Shown: positions 16,127-25,489, counted from the first letter of the stretch. The stretch: 64,000 bases of DNA from Bacillus sp. SD088 (GCF_017355205.1 NZ_JADIJK010000006.1:62001-126000), one strand, 5' to 3'. Notes: a model not told the origin generated them from the letters alone. Numbers and translations are program-made.

Positions 16127-17552
16127 AATAAACTATTACAGGATCGTATGTGTTGAGGTTATCATACACTTTTTTCATTACGTTCGGAGGCGTATTGACG
16201 CAACCACCTGAACCATCATTGAGATAGGCTGTTTGCGCCCAGTTATTCCGCCAGCTGGCATCGTGAAAACCTTGCCCGCTGTTTGTAAATGGAGCCCAGT
16301 ATTTCACATCAATTTCGTAATCAGGCTTCCCTACTGCACTACCTTTTAGTGTGTATGGGGTTCGTTTAAAGAGAATATACCAAACTCCAGGAGAAGTATC
16401 TTCGCCGGTACTATGTTTGCCTGTCACTACATCTGTTGAGACGACTAATTTTCCATTTTTGTAAATCCATATATGCTGTTCTGCAATGGAAACTTCAGCA
16501 TATGTGTCACCAATACCGTTATTCTTGGTAGTTTCATAGCCAATGCCTTCATTTGTCCAGCCATGTCCGTAAATATTAGAGGCCGAGATGGATTTTTCTC
16601 CTTTTTCAAAAGCTTTTTGAACACTTGCTATTTCTTTATCGAGATCTAATGCCCAGCCATAACCTTGTGCTTTTACGGAAATAAGCTTGCCTGACTGTGT
16701 CTTAAAATCTATATTTTTATCTAAAGTAGACTGGGCTTGGTTAATTTCATCAATCTTGTTCTTAATATTATTTGCGCTGATTGTCACTTCATCATCATTT
16801 GAAATAGTAGCGTTTTTAATTAATTCACTTGCTTTTAAGGTATACACTTTATCCTGTACCTTATAATCAACAGTTCTCTCCAGGAAAGCCTGATACTTTT
16901 TTTCCAATTCCTTCACCATTGGGTTATCTGCTTCGACAGGCTTTAAGAATGCCGGCTTTAGGTGGATATCGCTCGTATATTTCTGTTGCTTATAATCTTC
17001 TAATATAGCTGGAATATCATATTGTTCTCCACCGATACTGTCAGAGATGACAACTTTACCATTCTCTAATTTAACCTCTGCATCTTGAGGAGCCTTTAAG
17101 TTCTCGTTCATGGATAGGAGTTTTTCTTCTAATTGTTTGTACAGTGTTTTGCTTCGAAACTCATCCGTTTTTTTCGGCATCAACCAGTGACTTTGTTCCT
17201 CTGAGGAAGGAAAAAATGTCCACTGTTTTTTTAACAATTTTTTTAGTACATGTATGTCTTGATCCGAAAATGCCATTTTCGTACCATTCTCATCTAGAAT
17301 AAGTTCGTCATCTATATATACTTTGTTCGTTAACGTAGATGTTTCTAGTTTATTGATTGCCTTTTTTACTGTTAGCCCACCTACATTTACATCATTAATG
17401 GCAATTTTTGAGTTGAAATGAGTTGCCTGATAGTAGCTTAGACCTGCAAGTAGGATAGCAGCCACAATTGCAATAATTCCTATTACAATTAAAAAACGTT
17501 TTACACCTGGTGTGAATCGACTTCGTCGAGTATTTTCTACAATTGGTATCAT
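16125..17552 (-). CDS. L,D-transpeptidase (YkuD) with PG-binding domain, membrane-anchored
   Basis: A 475-residue protein. One transmembrane helix, FLIVIGIIAIVAAILLAGL, lies near residues 20-40. A long central region of the VanW-associated putative peptidoglycan-binding type follows. The C-terminal YkuD domain starts at YAEVSIAEQHIWIYKNGKLV and holds the catalytic region HDASWR...SGGCVNTP with Cys about 451. Such enzymes make 3-3 cross-links or anchor proteins in the wall. ATG 17552 is preferred: GGAGGGA is 7 bases upstream, while the ATG at 17558 is too close. Bases 17559-17896 hold no other gene. Confidence 0.9.
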   Translation of the reverse strand: MIPIVENTRRSRFTPGVKRFLIVIGIIAIVAAILLAGLSYYQATHFNSKIAINDVNVGGLTVKKAINKLETSTLTNKVYIDDELILDENGTKMAFSDQDIHVLKKLLKKQWTFFPSSEEQSHWLMPKKTDEFRSKTLYKQLEEKLLSMNENLKAPQDAEVKLENGKVVISDSIGGEQYDIPAILEDYKQQKYTSDIHLKPAFLKPVEADNPMVKELEKKYQAFLERTVDYKVQDKVYTLKASELIKNATISNDDEVTISANNIKNKIDEINQAQSTLDKNIDFKTQSGKLISVKAQGYGWALDLDKEIASVQKAFEKGEKSISASNIYGHGWTNEGIGYETTKNNGIGDTYAEVSIAEQHIWIYKNGKLVVSTDVVTGKHSTGEDTSPGVWYILFKRTPYTLKGSAVGKPDYEIDVKYWAPFTNSGQGFHDASWRNNWAQTAYLNDGSGGCVNTPPNVMKKVYDNLNTYDPVIVY

Positions 17553-17896
17553 GATCATTCCCTCCGCTACTTGGTTTTCACCGAAGAACTAAGTTTATTT
17601 TACCATGAAATTACAAATATTACAATTTTATTACAGAAATTTATGTGAGAATTGTTTGATAATTTGTGGTATTTCAGGAATATATCTTGTTCGGTTTGAA
17701 AGATACTAAATAACTAGAAGAATAGCTTTTTCAATTCAGACAAAAAAATTATAGCCAGTTATTCTCTTGAATAGGTTAAACTCGAATGTTATGTTTAGAT
17801 AAATGTTTAAGTAGTTTTTTCAATACTTGGATAATACTTTATTAATGGCCGCAAACCCAGGGGATTTTTTGAAGATATGAGGGGAGAAGAGTAATT

Positions 17897-18379
17897 ATGA
17901 TTGAATTAAGAAAAATAACTGATGAAAATTTTGAAGAGTGTATCGAGTTAGATTTTACACAAGAACAGTGGCAACATCTCGCTAATAATGCTTACAGTTT
18001 GTCGGAGGCATTTGCATTACAAAATGATGGAGTTATAACCCCTATGCCATACGTTATTTATAACAATGATGTGATGGTAGGGTTCACCATGGCAATTTAT
18101 GAGCCAATTGATGAGAACGATCCCGATGAAGATGAAAATCACTTTTATATTTCCAGATTGATGATTGACCAAAGATATCAAGGGAATGGTTATGGAAAGC
18201 GAGCATTGGCAAAGTTTATCGATGTTTTGAAATCGCTATCTTATGGGGCCGATTCCATTATGCTTTCTTGTGCAAAAAAGAACACGATTGCTTATAGATT
18301 ATATGAATCACTAGAATTTGTTGATACTGGAGAGCTTGACGAAGATGGGGATTGTTATATGAGGTTAAGTCTCACATAA
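17897..18379 (+). CDS. GNAT-family N-acetyltransferase (spermidine/spermine-type)
   Basis: A 160-residue GNAT similar to diamine/polyamine acetyltransferases of the BltD/PaiA kind. The N-terminus reads IELRKITDENFEECIELDFT. The motif A region is ISRLMIDQRYQGNGYGKRAL, and LSCAKKNTIAYRLYESLEF follows. GGGGAGAAGAG precedes ATG 17897. It is monocistronic by position. The polyamine link is by family resemblance only. Confidence 0.8.
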   Translation: MIELRKITDENFEECIELDFTQEQWQHLANNAYSLSEAFALQNDGVITPMPYVIYNNDVMVGFTMAIYEPIDENDPDEDENHFYISRLMIDQRYQGNGYGKRALAKFIDVLKSLSYGADSIMLSCAKKNTIAYRLYESLEFVDTGELDEDGDCYMRLSLT

Positions 18380-18596
18380 TAAAGAACTTTGAGTTCATGG
18401 GGCGATACTAGTAAATTGTGTAAATCTGCATTGCCTTTTGAAAATGAATCACGTATACTATGGATACTTTAAAACGAAAGGGGTGAGGTGGATGATTACT
18501 AAATTCAATAAGTTTGGTCTTTTATCGTCCTCGCCTATTATGAAGCGTTCCCTAAGGACGGAAAAGATGTAAGGGCTTTTCACAAATCATGATAAT

Positions 18597-18613
18597 GTGA
18601 AACTTCATTCAGT
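18597..18613 (-). repeat. Repeat family A tail fragment, inverted
   Basis: GTGAAACTTCATTCAGT is the reverse complement of the tail shared by the family A copies ending at 35806 and 49998. The stretch 18380-18893 otherwise contains only short broken frames, including a 26-codon frame at 18492 with a ribosome site but no recognisable homology. Confidence 0.5.
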
Positions 18614-18656
18614 AAGGATGTTATTATCCCCAAAAGATTGCTAGTTGATCCAGGAT

Positions 18657-18702
18657 AAAGAAAAAGGAGAGCCAAAGATTATTTTGGTTCTCCTTTTTCT
18701 TT
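18657..18702 (+). terminator. Strong intrinsic terminator without an obvious gene
   Basis: A 20-base arm at 18657-18676 pairs with 18683-18702 with a single G-U position and a 6-base loop, with T-runs in the 3' arm. It follows decayed sequence, so it probably ended a lost gene. Confidence 0.8.
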
Positions 18703-18893
18703 AAAAAGTCTTCCTAGAATATCCTAATTGGCTGGATTTGTGAAAACAACAAAAATCAGTTTCCAAGCGACTATGAAAGGAGGCGTTGTTTTATGAAAAT
18801 GACAATTATTTTTAGTGGGGTACAATTCAAAGGGTGAACGTATCATTGCCCCTAAAAACTACGTGATCCCGATTTATAGGAGGATCAGGATTT

Positions 18894-19778
18894 ATGGTAA
18901 ATTTTGAGCATCAGAATTTAATTACAATAACAATCGACAACATAAGCTTTCAGCTAAAAGCAAAACAAAATTTTTCATGGTTGAAGAAATTTGGCGAAGT
19001 TTTTTGCGTATTTGATGAACAGGATTCTGGAAATATTAGTTTCGGAGTCAAAAATAATAATAGAAAGTTTTTTGTTAAATATGCCGGAGCCGAACCGAAG
19101 GATTTCTCTGGAAATCCAAAGGATGCAGTGAATCGATTAATAAAAGCAATCCCGGTTTATAAAAAACTAGAACATCTACATTTAATAAAATTGCTCGATC
19201 ATTTCACTGCGGATAATGGATATGCAGCCGTATTTGAATGGTTTGAAGGGGAGTGTTTACATTCTCATTGGTCTTTTGCTGGAAAAGCAAAGTACAACCA
19301 CCCGGATTCACCTTTTTATCGTTTTAGAAATCTTGACTTGCAGCAACGTTTAACTTCCCTTGATATGATTTTTTCTTTTCATACTTATGTAGAATCGCAA
19401 GGATTTGTTGCTGTCGATTTTTATGATGGCAGTATTTAATACGATTTTAAAAATCATAAAACAAAAATTTGTGATATAGACTTTTATCGCCCATCACCAT
19501 CTCTGAACGATATAGGAGAACAATTTTGGGGTGCTGCCAGATCTAAATCACCTGAAGAGTTTACTATAGGCAGTCCAATTGATTCGAAAACCAATGTCTT
19601 CACAATGGGAGCGATCACATTTGGATTACTGGGCGGTGAAATGGATCACTCCTTTTCAAAATGGGAAGCGGGAAAGAAGCTATATGAAATAGCATTAAAG
19701 GCTGTTGAAAAAGATCGAGAAGAACGTTATTCCACTGTCAAAGAATTTTATGAGGCATGGAAAATGGCTTTAAGATGA
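18894..19778 (+). pseudogene. Serine/threonine protein kinase-like gene with in-frame nonsense codon
   Basis: Bases 18894-19778 form one frame of 295 codons interrupted by a single TAA at 19437-19439 in the context GFVAVDFYDGSI-stop-YDFKNHK. The sequence after the stop continues the same fold: KICDIDFYRPSPSLNDIGEQ, then a kinase C-lobe-like VFTMGAITFGLLGG and RYSTVKEFYEAW. The TAA most likely replaced TTA (Leu). AGGAGG precedes ATG 18894. The first 181 residues alone would lack the metal-binding DFY/DID segment, so the product is probably inactive unless readthrough occurs. Confidence 0.82.
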
Positions 19779-19816
19779 GGTGTTGTTTTCTTTATTACAG
19801 AATAGAGGTGTTATTT

Positions 19817-20395
19817 ATGGGAATAACGAAAATTCTTGCTGAATTGCCAACATTAGAAACAGAACGTCTTGTCCTAAGAAAGATAAGAACAGAGGATTTA
19901 GGAGATATGCATATTTACGGGTCAAACGATGAAGTATCAAAACATGTAAGCTGGAACACACATCAATCTTTATCAGATACCAAGGCATTTTTGGATAATA
20001 TATTGGAGCAATATAAAAAGAACAAGATAGCCTTTTGGGGGATAGAACTCAAAGAAAATCGAAAGCTTGTAGGGACAATAAACTATGTAACGATAAGCCT
20101 AAAGCACAAGAAAGCCGAAATAGGATATATTCTCTCTCAAGAATTTTGGGGAAAAGGGATAATGACAGAAGCAACAAAAGAAATAATAAAATTCGGCTTT
20201 GAAAAAATGAATTTGGTAAGAATTGAAGCAAAATGTATAGTAGAAAATACTGGCTCTCAGCGAGTTATGGAGAAGGCAGGAATGATATTTGAAGGCACCA
20301 TAAGAAAAGGAATGTTTACGAAAGGAAAACACAGAGATCTAAAGTCGTATTCAATCTTGGAAGAGGAATTTTCACGTAAAAAAATAGAGAAGTAA
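19817..20395 (+). CDS. GNAT-family N-acetyltransferase, RimJ/RimL-like
   Basis: A 192-residue acetyltransferase of the ribosomal-protein-alanine acetyltransferase group. Features are LETERLVLRKIRTEDLGDM at the start, IGYILSQEFWGKGIMTEA as motif A and NTGSQRVMEKAGMIFEGTIR near the C-terminus. ATG 19817 fits AGAGGTG (19804-19810); the longer upstream frame lacks a site. It may acetylate a ribosomal protein or a small molecule; this cannot be told from sequence. Confidence 0.85.
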   Translation: MGITKILAELPTLETERLVLRKIRTEDLGDMHIYGSNDEVSKHVSWNTHQSLSDTKAFLDNILEQYKKNKIAFWGIELKENRKLVGTINYVTISLKHKKAEIGYILSQEFWGKGIMTEATKEIIKFGFEKMNLVRIEAKCIVENTGSQRVMEKAGMIFEGTIRKGMFTKGKHRDLKSYSILEEEFSRKKIEK

Positions 20396-20402
20396 AATAA
20401 AC

Positions 20403-20435
20403 ATAGAGCAGTTTGATAAGGTCAAGCTGCTCTAT
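20403..20435 (+). terminator. Hairpin after RimJ/RimL-like gene
   Basis: ATAGAGCAGTTTGA (20403-20416) pairs with TCAAGCTGCTCTAT (20422-20435) with one G-U position. The following ATCCTTTC is a poor U-tract. Confidence 0.55.
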
Positions 20436-20599
20436 ATCCTTTCAAACAAATACCTACTCCAAGACTTTTACCGATTCTTGTTATTTCTCCTCGCAATAAA
20501 TGCCAATAAAAAAAATTTCGAATTGTTCGAAATACTGACAATAAGATGAGTAAGTTCTTACAACTAATTGTGTAAAATATATACAAAGGGGAGGATTTG

Positions 20600-20875
20600 A
20601 TGAATCGTATCGGACTGTCCTTTGTTGTATTATTGATTTTGTCTGCTTGTTCTTTAAAAACGTCTACGGATTCACTTACAGATCAACATACAACTCCAGA
20701 GATTGCTACAATCGCAACCATAAACCCAGAAATGTTTATCTATCAACATAATTACGATAATATGGACAGAGGAAATCACGATTACACTGAAAAATCGCTC
20801 GTTATTGAACAGCAAGATGAAGGCTTTATAGAAGTCAGGAAAGGAAAGACGGCAACACAAAATGTGTGTTATTAA
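20600..20875 (+). CDS. Small putative lipoprotein, possibly truncated
   Basis: A 91-residue protein with a lipoprotein signal: MNRIGLSFVVLLILSAC, lipobox LSAC with Cys 17. The mature part is short, hydrophilic and unlike any family I recognise. It ends abruptly (TATQNVCY) shortly before a family C palindrome at 20904, so a 3' truncation is possible. GGGGAGG lies upstream of ATG 20600. It would be tethered to the outer face of the cytoplasmic membrane. Function is unknown. Confidence 0.55.
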   Translation: MNRIGLSFVVLLILSACSLKTSTDSLTDQHTTPEIATIATINPEMFIYQHNYDNMDRGNHDYTEKSLVIEQQDEGFIEVRKGKTATQNVCY

Positions 20876-20903
20876 GCCGTCTAATTATTTTTCAGATGTC
20901 TAT

Positions 20904-20916
20904 GGGGACAGTCCCC
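20904..20916. repeat. Repeat family C core palindrome
   Basis: GGGGACAGTCCCC is a 6-bp inverted repeat around one base. It matches the cores at 47769-47821 and 60399-60450 and lies between the convergent lipoprotein and TetR genes. Confidence 0.55.
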
Positions 20917-20918
20917 AT

Positions 20919-21698
20919 TTATTCATTTTTTGATTTTTCCTCTTTTAATTGAAGATAGTGCTCAATTCCGTCTAATAGCCGTTCTAACCCAAAATCAAGA
21001 TCATTTCCAACATTGTTATTTTCATTGTTCTCGTCTGTATAGACCCCAGATGCAATGATAGGCTGTAAGTTTGGGAAGTGTTCGCTTGTAACCAATTGTT
21101 TAAGTGCACTGCTATATTCTTGGCCACTAAGCGTGCTGGGGCTGGCTCCTGCCTGAATTGCCTGTGTCATATCCCGTTGAATCATACCACACCCGCGAGC
21201 ATAATTACTGATTAACAATATAATGGCCATCTTCTCATGATCATTGAGGAGAAGATTGCGTAGGCCACCAAGGGCCCAATCCACAGCTTTAAGATTATTT
21301 GGTGTGCTAGGAACACCTGAAATAGGAATATCACCAAACCATGGATGCTTTATGTATACCCCAACGATCGCGTGAAAGAAGTTGCGAAGATTTTTTCGCC
21401 AATCTATATCATTTTTTTTCAGTGAGTTTGGAATATCACATGCCGCCTCCTGCATAAGAAGTAGTAAATCGTCTTTACTCGGTATATATCGATAAAGCGA
21501 CATTGATGTGAAACCAAGTGATGTTGCGACTCGATTCATAGATACAGCCAATAATCCCTCTTTATCGGCAATCGCTATTGCGGCTTCTACAATTTGCTCG
21601 ATACTCAATTCCCTTTTTGGTCCTCTCTTCGGTTGTTTCCCAAGCCCCCAGCTAAGTGCAACACCACGTGGTAATCCCTCACCCATCTTTTCTTTCAT
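20919..21698 (-). CDS. TetR-family repressor with TetR-type C-terminal domain
   Basis: A 259-residue regulator. The N-terminal helix-turn-helix reads IEQIVEAAIAIADKEGLLAVSMNRVATSLGFTSMSLYRYIPSKDDLL over about residues 29-75. The longer C-terminus resembles the TetR_C domains of antibiotic or polyketide sensors. GGAGGGA precedes the ATG at 21698. It is divergent from an FAD-dependent monooxygenase, and palindromes overlap the monooxygenase promoter, so it probably represses that gene in response to an unknown aromatic ligand. Confidence 0.85.
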   Translation of the reverse strand: MKEKMGEGLPRGVALSWGLGKQPKRGPKRELSIEQIVEAAIAIADKEGLLAVSMNRVATSLGFTSMSLYRYIPSKDDLLLLMQEAACDIPNSLKKNDIDWRKNLRNFFHAIVGVYIKHPWFGDIPISGVPSTPNNLKAVDWALGGLRNLLLNDHEKMAIILLISNYARGCGMIQRDMTQAIQAGASPSTLSGQEYSSALKQLVTSEHFPNLQPIIASGVYTDENNENNNVGNDLDFGLERLLDGIEHYLQLKEEKSKNE

Positions 21699-21879
21699 GT
21701 TTTTCCCTCCAGTGTTTACTGATTCCTTTGACTCCTTCGAATAAAGAAAAAAAGTCGTAATTTAATATATCGTTCCAATCCAGTGCTTTGGATAAGGTAA
21801 ATGTTTTAAATAGAGGATTTTTATGATACAAATTCCTTTATTTATTATTTAACTTTTTCAAAAATGGCTAAATGTATTG

Positions 21880-21930
21880 TTGCAAAATTATTGTATACGA
21901 TATATACTGCATATGCAATAAACAGTATAT
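21880..21930 (+). promoter_or_regulatory. Monooxygenase promoter with TetR-type operator palindromes
   Basis: TTGCAA (21880-21885), 17 bp, TATACT (21903-21908). Overlapping inverted repeats are ATATACTG (21902-21909)/CAGTATAT (21923-21930), the palindrome TGCATATGCA (21908-21917), and GTATA (21893)/TATAC (21907). These fit a repressor site for the divergent TetR protein. Confidence 0.7.
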
Positions 21931-21997
21931 GGTATATTCGGTTAATGGAGGATTACTCCATCTGGTTATATGTTTTTTATTTCAAGGGAGGAATATC

Positions 21998-23452
21998 ATG
22001 ACAATTGCAAATCTTGCACTTGCAAAAGGGAAAACGGAACGGGCAATTATTATTGGAGGGGGCATTGGAGGATTGTTAGCCGCAAAAGTGCTTTCAGATT
22101 ATTATGACGAGGTGCTGATTGTGGATAGAGATGATTTTCCTGAAGAGCCTGAAAATCGTTCAGGTGTTCCGCAAGGATTTCAGCCACATCGTTTAACCCC
22201 TCGTGGGAAAATGATTATTGAGGTGCTCTTTCCTGGTCTTAACGCTGATCTGCTTGCACAGGGAGCCGCTTCAACAGAGAACAAGAGTTATCGATTTATC
22301 AATCAATATGGAATTTTGAGTGTACCAAACACAGAAAAGGATGTTATGTGTAGTAGGGCGTTACTGGAATGGGGATTACGGCGGCGTATAAAGGAAATTT
22401 CGCATGTTCGTTTTCTTCCTAAACAAAGTGTTATTGGTTTACAAACGAATCAGGATCAGACAATAGTTACTGGCATCCGTGTAAAAGAACGAGGACAGTC
22501 TAATCTAGAGAAAGTAATTACAGCTGATATGGTAATAGATACAAGTGGACGACAATCCAAACTGGCAAAATGGCTTCAGGACTTGGGAAAAGTTATACCA
22601 AAACCAGATATTTTAAAAGTCTCTCTTGGATATAGCACCCGTCATTATAAGATCCCACCAGATTTAGCTGAGAAATGGGCACTTATTCATGTAGAAGGAG
22701 AATCTGTTAGAAGAGAAAATACCGGGATTTTTGCCATGATTGAAAATAATATTGCAGAGATGTTACTTTGGAATGCGGGTGGTAACTACCCAACTACGGA
22801 TGCCGAAGAATATGAACAGGCAGTTGCGAATCTCAAAGATCCTATTGTCACTGCTATTTTGGAAAAACTAGAACCGATTACAACACCTAGAGGGTATCGG
22901 ATAAAAGAATTGTTTCGTAATCGTTTTGAGCAAATGCCACATTGGCCGTCCGGATTGTTGGTCCTTGGAGATGCATTATGCAATTTTGATCCTATTTATG
23001 GGCAAGGGATGACAATGGCTGCTATCGAAGTAGAGGCACTGGAATCCTGCTTGCGGGATCAACGCGTCAACCCTCAGCCGGATTTTGAGCTTAGCGTACT
23101 TCAAAAATTGCAGGAAGTGATTGAACCTACCTGGTGGCTGAACGCGGTTGCAGATTTAAAATGGCCCGGGGTAGAATATGAAGGTCGGCCATTGAAAGGA
23201 ATTCCTTTTGCTCAGAAGTATTTTGACTTATATCTCAAACAGGTAACAACCCAAGGTGACTTCGAGCTATTTTCACTGTATTGGGCTGTGAATTCAATAT
23301 TGTTTTTACCAAATCAAATAATCAATTCGCAAATGATGGAAAGCATTCTTAATGGGACGGAAGAAGGAAAAAACTGGCTTGCTGAACTCACTGAAGCTCA
23401 CGGTCAGAAGATAGAGAATGTAATAGCTGAGAATATTCCCTTTTTTAAGTAA
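21998..23452 (+). CDS. FAD-dependent monooxygenase (group A flavoprotein)
   Basis: A 484-residue flavoprotein. The dinucleotide-binding motif AIIIGGGIGGLLAAKVLSDY is near residue 16. The second FAD motif LLVLGDALCNFDPIYGQGMT lies near residue 325, with a proximal TADMVIDTSGRQSKLAKWL stretch. Relatives hydroxylate aromatic or polyketide-like substrates, sometimes inactivating antibiotics. GGGAGGA lies upstream of ATG 21998. Control by the divergent TetR regulator is inferred from the shared palindromic promoter region. The substrate is unknown. Confidence 0.85.
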   Translation: MTIANLALAKGKTERAIIIGGGIGGLLAAKVLSDYYDEVLIVDRDDFPEEPENRSGVPQGFQPHRLTPRGKMIIEVLFPGLNADLLAQGAASTENKSYRFINQYGILSVPNTEKDVMCSRALLEWGLRRRIKEISHVRFLPKQSVIGLQTNQDQTIVTGIRVKERGQSNLEKVITADMVIDTSGRQSKLAKWLQDLGKVIPKPDILKVSLGYSTRHYKIPPDLAEKWALIHVEGESVRRENTGIFAMIENNIAEMLLWNAGGNYPTTDAEEYEQAVANLKDPIVTAILEKLEPITTPRGYRIKELFRNRFEQMPHWPSGLLVLGDALCNFDPIYGQGMTMAAIEVEALESCLRDQRVNPQPDFELSVLQKLQEVIEPTWWLNAVADLKWPGVEYEGRPLKGIPFAQKYFDLYLKQVTTQGDFELFSLYWAVNSILFLPNQIINSQMMESILNGTEEGKNWLAELTEAHGQKIENVIAENIPFFK

Positions 23453-23799
23453 CAGGCGGGACGAAAACGGTTCTCCCAAGTAAACATGTAATTCGTTCAG
23501 ATGGTACCCCTTCTCCAGTAGGCAAACCAAATATGTTCATCATTTTATTCAATTGTTTGTATCTGCTATTTACGTTGATCAGATATTAAGACTCAACTGC
23601 ATCTAAGTGCTAGCGTTGGATTCAAAATCAGTGGATGTTCACGAGCACTCTATAGTTTTAGGTTATAGCAATGTATAGAGTTTAGATCTTGAACAATATT
23701 GGTTAAGCAATGTTATACTTAACCTACATCAAATAAGGAGAGTATCGTGGACGGAAACTACTACTCTTCTTGCTTTAGGGGAAGGGAGAATGGCTATTG
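23453..23799. other. Gene-free interval before the MetE-like gene
   Basis: No convincing reading frame. I looked for an S-box (SAM) riboswitch, since yxjG/yxjH in B. subtilis carry one, and did not find its conserved start or helices. A GGTTAAGC...ACTTAACC inverted repeat near 23701-23722 is the only structure noticed. Confidence 0.45.
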
Positions 23800-24939
23800 A
23801 TGGCAAATAAATTACCCTTGAAAGGTGACCATGTAGGGAGCTTTTTAAGAACTGAATCTATCAAACAAGCAAGAGCAGCTTATGCTAAAGGGGAAATCGA
23901 TAAAGCTTCGTTAAAAGAAGTAGAGGATCGTGAAATTGAAAAACTTGTACAAAAACAAATTGAGGCAGGCTTAAAAACAATCACTGATGGTGAGTTCAGA
24001 CGGATTATTTGGCATCATGATTTCTTTTCCGGTTTTGAAGGGATTGAATTAATTAAAAATGAGAGAAAAGCAACATTTGGTGGTGGGAATAAACCAAAAC
24101 CAATTACCATTGTTGTCACAGATAAAATTAAAAATAACCATCATTACATGATTGAACACTTCAAATTCTTGAAGAAAGTTGTAGATAAGTATGGCGATGG
24201 AACGCAGGTTACGAAATTTGCCATTCCAGCACCAAGTGTGATTATGTATCGTTCCATTAATGAAAGAGAGAAAGAAATCTATTCAAATGCAGTCGATATG
24301 TTTCATGACTTAAGTGTTGCATATCGAGAAGTGGTGACTGCTTTATATGATGCGGGTTGTCGTTATATACAATTTGATGACACGACTTTTACTGCATTTA
24401 ATGATCCGACTTTTACCAAACGTATGATGGATTCAACGGGATTAAGTAAGGACGAGATCTTAGATCTAATCATTAAAACAACGAATGATGCTTTACAGGA
24501 TAAACCAGAAGATTTAACCACAACAGTCCATATGTGCCGTGGAAACTTCCGCTCAAATCACCTGCATACGGATGGCGATTACGCATATGTCACACCTATT
24601 TTTGATCAATTACATTATGACGGATTCTTTCTAGAATATGATGATGAACGCAGCGGCGGTTTCGAGCCATTAAAACATATAAAACGTCGTGATGTTGAAA
24701 TTGTCCTTGGCTTAATTACATCTAAATTTCCGGAATTGGAAGATCCTTTGATAATAAAAGAAAAAATTGCTGAAGCAAGTCAATTTATTCCCTTAGAAAA
24801 CTTAGCTATAAGCCCACAATGTGGGTTTGCTAGCTCAGAAGAGGGAAATGTTTTAACAGAAGAGGAACAATGGAATAAGATCAAACATATGATTCAAATT
24901 GCTGAAAGTGTATGGGGAAAAGTATATGCCAATAAATGA
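23800..24939 (+). CDS. Cobalamin-independent methionine synthase-like protein (YxjG/YxjH type)
   Basis: A 379-residue single-domain protein matching the C-terminal, catalytic half of MetE. The start KLPLKGDHVGSFLRTESIKQ is characteristic. Zinc ligands are visible: His 244 and Cys 246 in TVHMCRGN, Cys 341 in ISPQCGFAS, and an acidic ligand in FFLEYDDERSGG. It would transfer a methyl group to homocysteine or a related thiol using a donor other than polyglutamyl methyl-folate; the N-terminal MetE domain is absent. The gene stands alone, with a GGGAGAA site before ATG 23800. Confidence 0.88.
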   Translation: MANKLPLKGDHVGSFLRTESIKQARAAYAKGEIDKASLKEVEDREIEKLVQKQIEAGLKTITDGEFRRIIWHHDFFSGFEGIELIKNERKATFGGGNKPKPITIVVTDKIKNNHHYMIEHFKFLKKVVDKYGDGTQVTKFAIPAPSVIMYRSINEREKEIYSNAVDMFHDLSVAYREVVTALYDAGCRYIQFDDTTFTAFNDPTFTKRMMDSTGLSKDEILDLIIKTTNDALQDKPEDLTTTVHMCRGNFRSNHLHTDGDYAYVTPIFDQLHYDGFFLEYDDERSGGFEPLKHIKRRDVEIVLGLITSKFPELEDPLIIKEKIAEASQFIPLENLAISPQCGFASSEEGNVLTEEEQWNKIKHMIQIAESVWGKVYANK

Positions 24940-25070
24940 AATTAAGATCAGTGTCTTTTTGTCTTAGAGAAACTAGTTCTACTGAATTTAAACGCCGAAA
25001 GGAGGCATAAGCCAGTGGAGAAATTGTGGAATAACTCTTCAAATTAAAACAAATTTGAGGAGGAGCATAC

Positions 25071-25481
25071 ATGAACTTACATTTTAAATATGAGAAAAAC
25101 ATCCAGATTGAACAATTAGAAACATTGTATAACGATGTACAATGGTATGCGTATACACAAGATTTAGCTGTTTTACAACAAGCTGTATCTCAATCAGTAG
25201 ATGTATTAACGGCCTGGGATTGTGATGAATTAGTGGGAATGATTCGTGTGGTAGGAGACGGGCTAACGATCCTCTATATTCAGGACATCCTTGTATTAAA
25301 CGATTATCAAAACCAAGGGATTGCAACCCAGCTTATGCAACGGATTTTACAAAAATATCGCCATGTTCGCCAAAAAGTTCTGTTGACAGAAGAAGCAGCG
25401 GATGTAAGGCATTTTTATGAAAAGAATGGCTTTGAATCTTGTGATCAGGGTTCTTTAGTCGCCTTTGCCCAGTTCAAATAA
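25071..25481 (+). CDS. GNAT-family N-acetyltransferase
   Basis: A compact 136-residue GNAT. Motif A is DILVLNDYQNQGIATQLMQR, and the C-terminal DVRHFYEKNGFESCD strand is typical. GAGGAGGAG precedes ATG 25071. A ten-codon mini-frame with its own AAAGGAGG site lies just upstream at 25015-25047. The hairpin at 25490 follows. The substrate is unknown. Confidence 0.85.
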   Translation: MNLHFKYEKNIQIEQLETLYNDVQWYAYTQDLAVLQQAVSQSVDVLTAWDCDELVGMIRVVGDGLTILYIQDILVLNDYQNQGIATQLMQRILQKYRHVRQKVLLTEEAADVRHFYEKNGFESCDQGSLVAFAQFK

Positions 25482-25489
25482 AGAATAGA

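Noticed and set aside
16100..16200. Attenuator similar to that of hflX upstream of other resistance-like genes (aadK-like, GNATs, exporter)
   Set aside because: Leaders of these genes were read for short RLR- or IFVI-type uORFs with ribosome sites; none was found outside the hflX leader.
18492..18572. 26-codon frame with a ribosome-site-like GGGGTGAGGTGG
   Set aside because: No homology, and the DNA also reads plausibly in another frame; more likely decayed sequence.
23453..23799. S-box (SAM) riboswitch before the MetE-like gene
   Set aside because: Expected from B. subtilis yxjG/yxjH, but the conserved leader start and helices are not visible.
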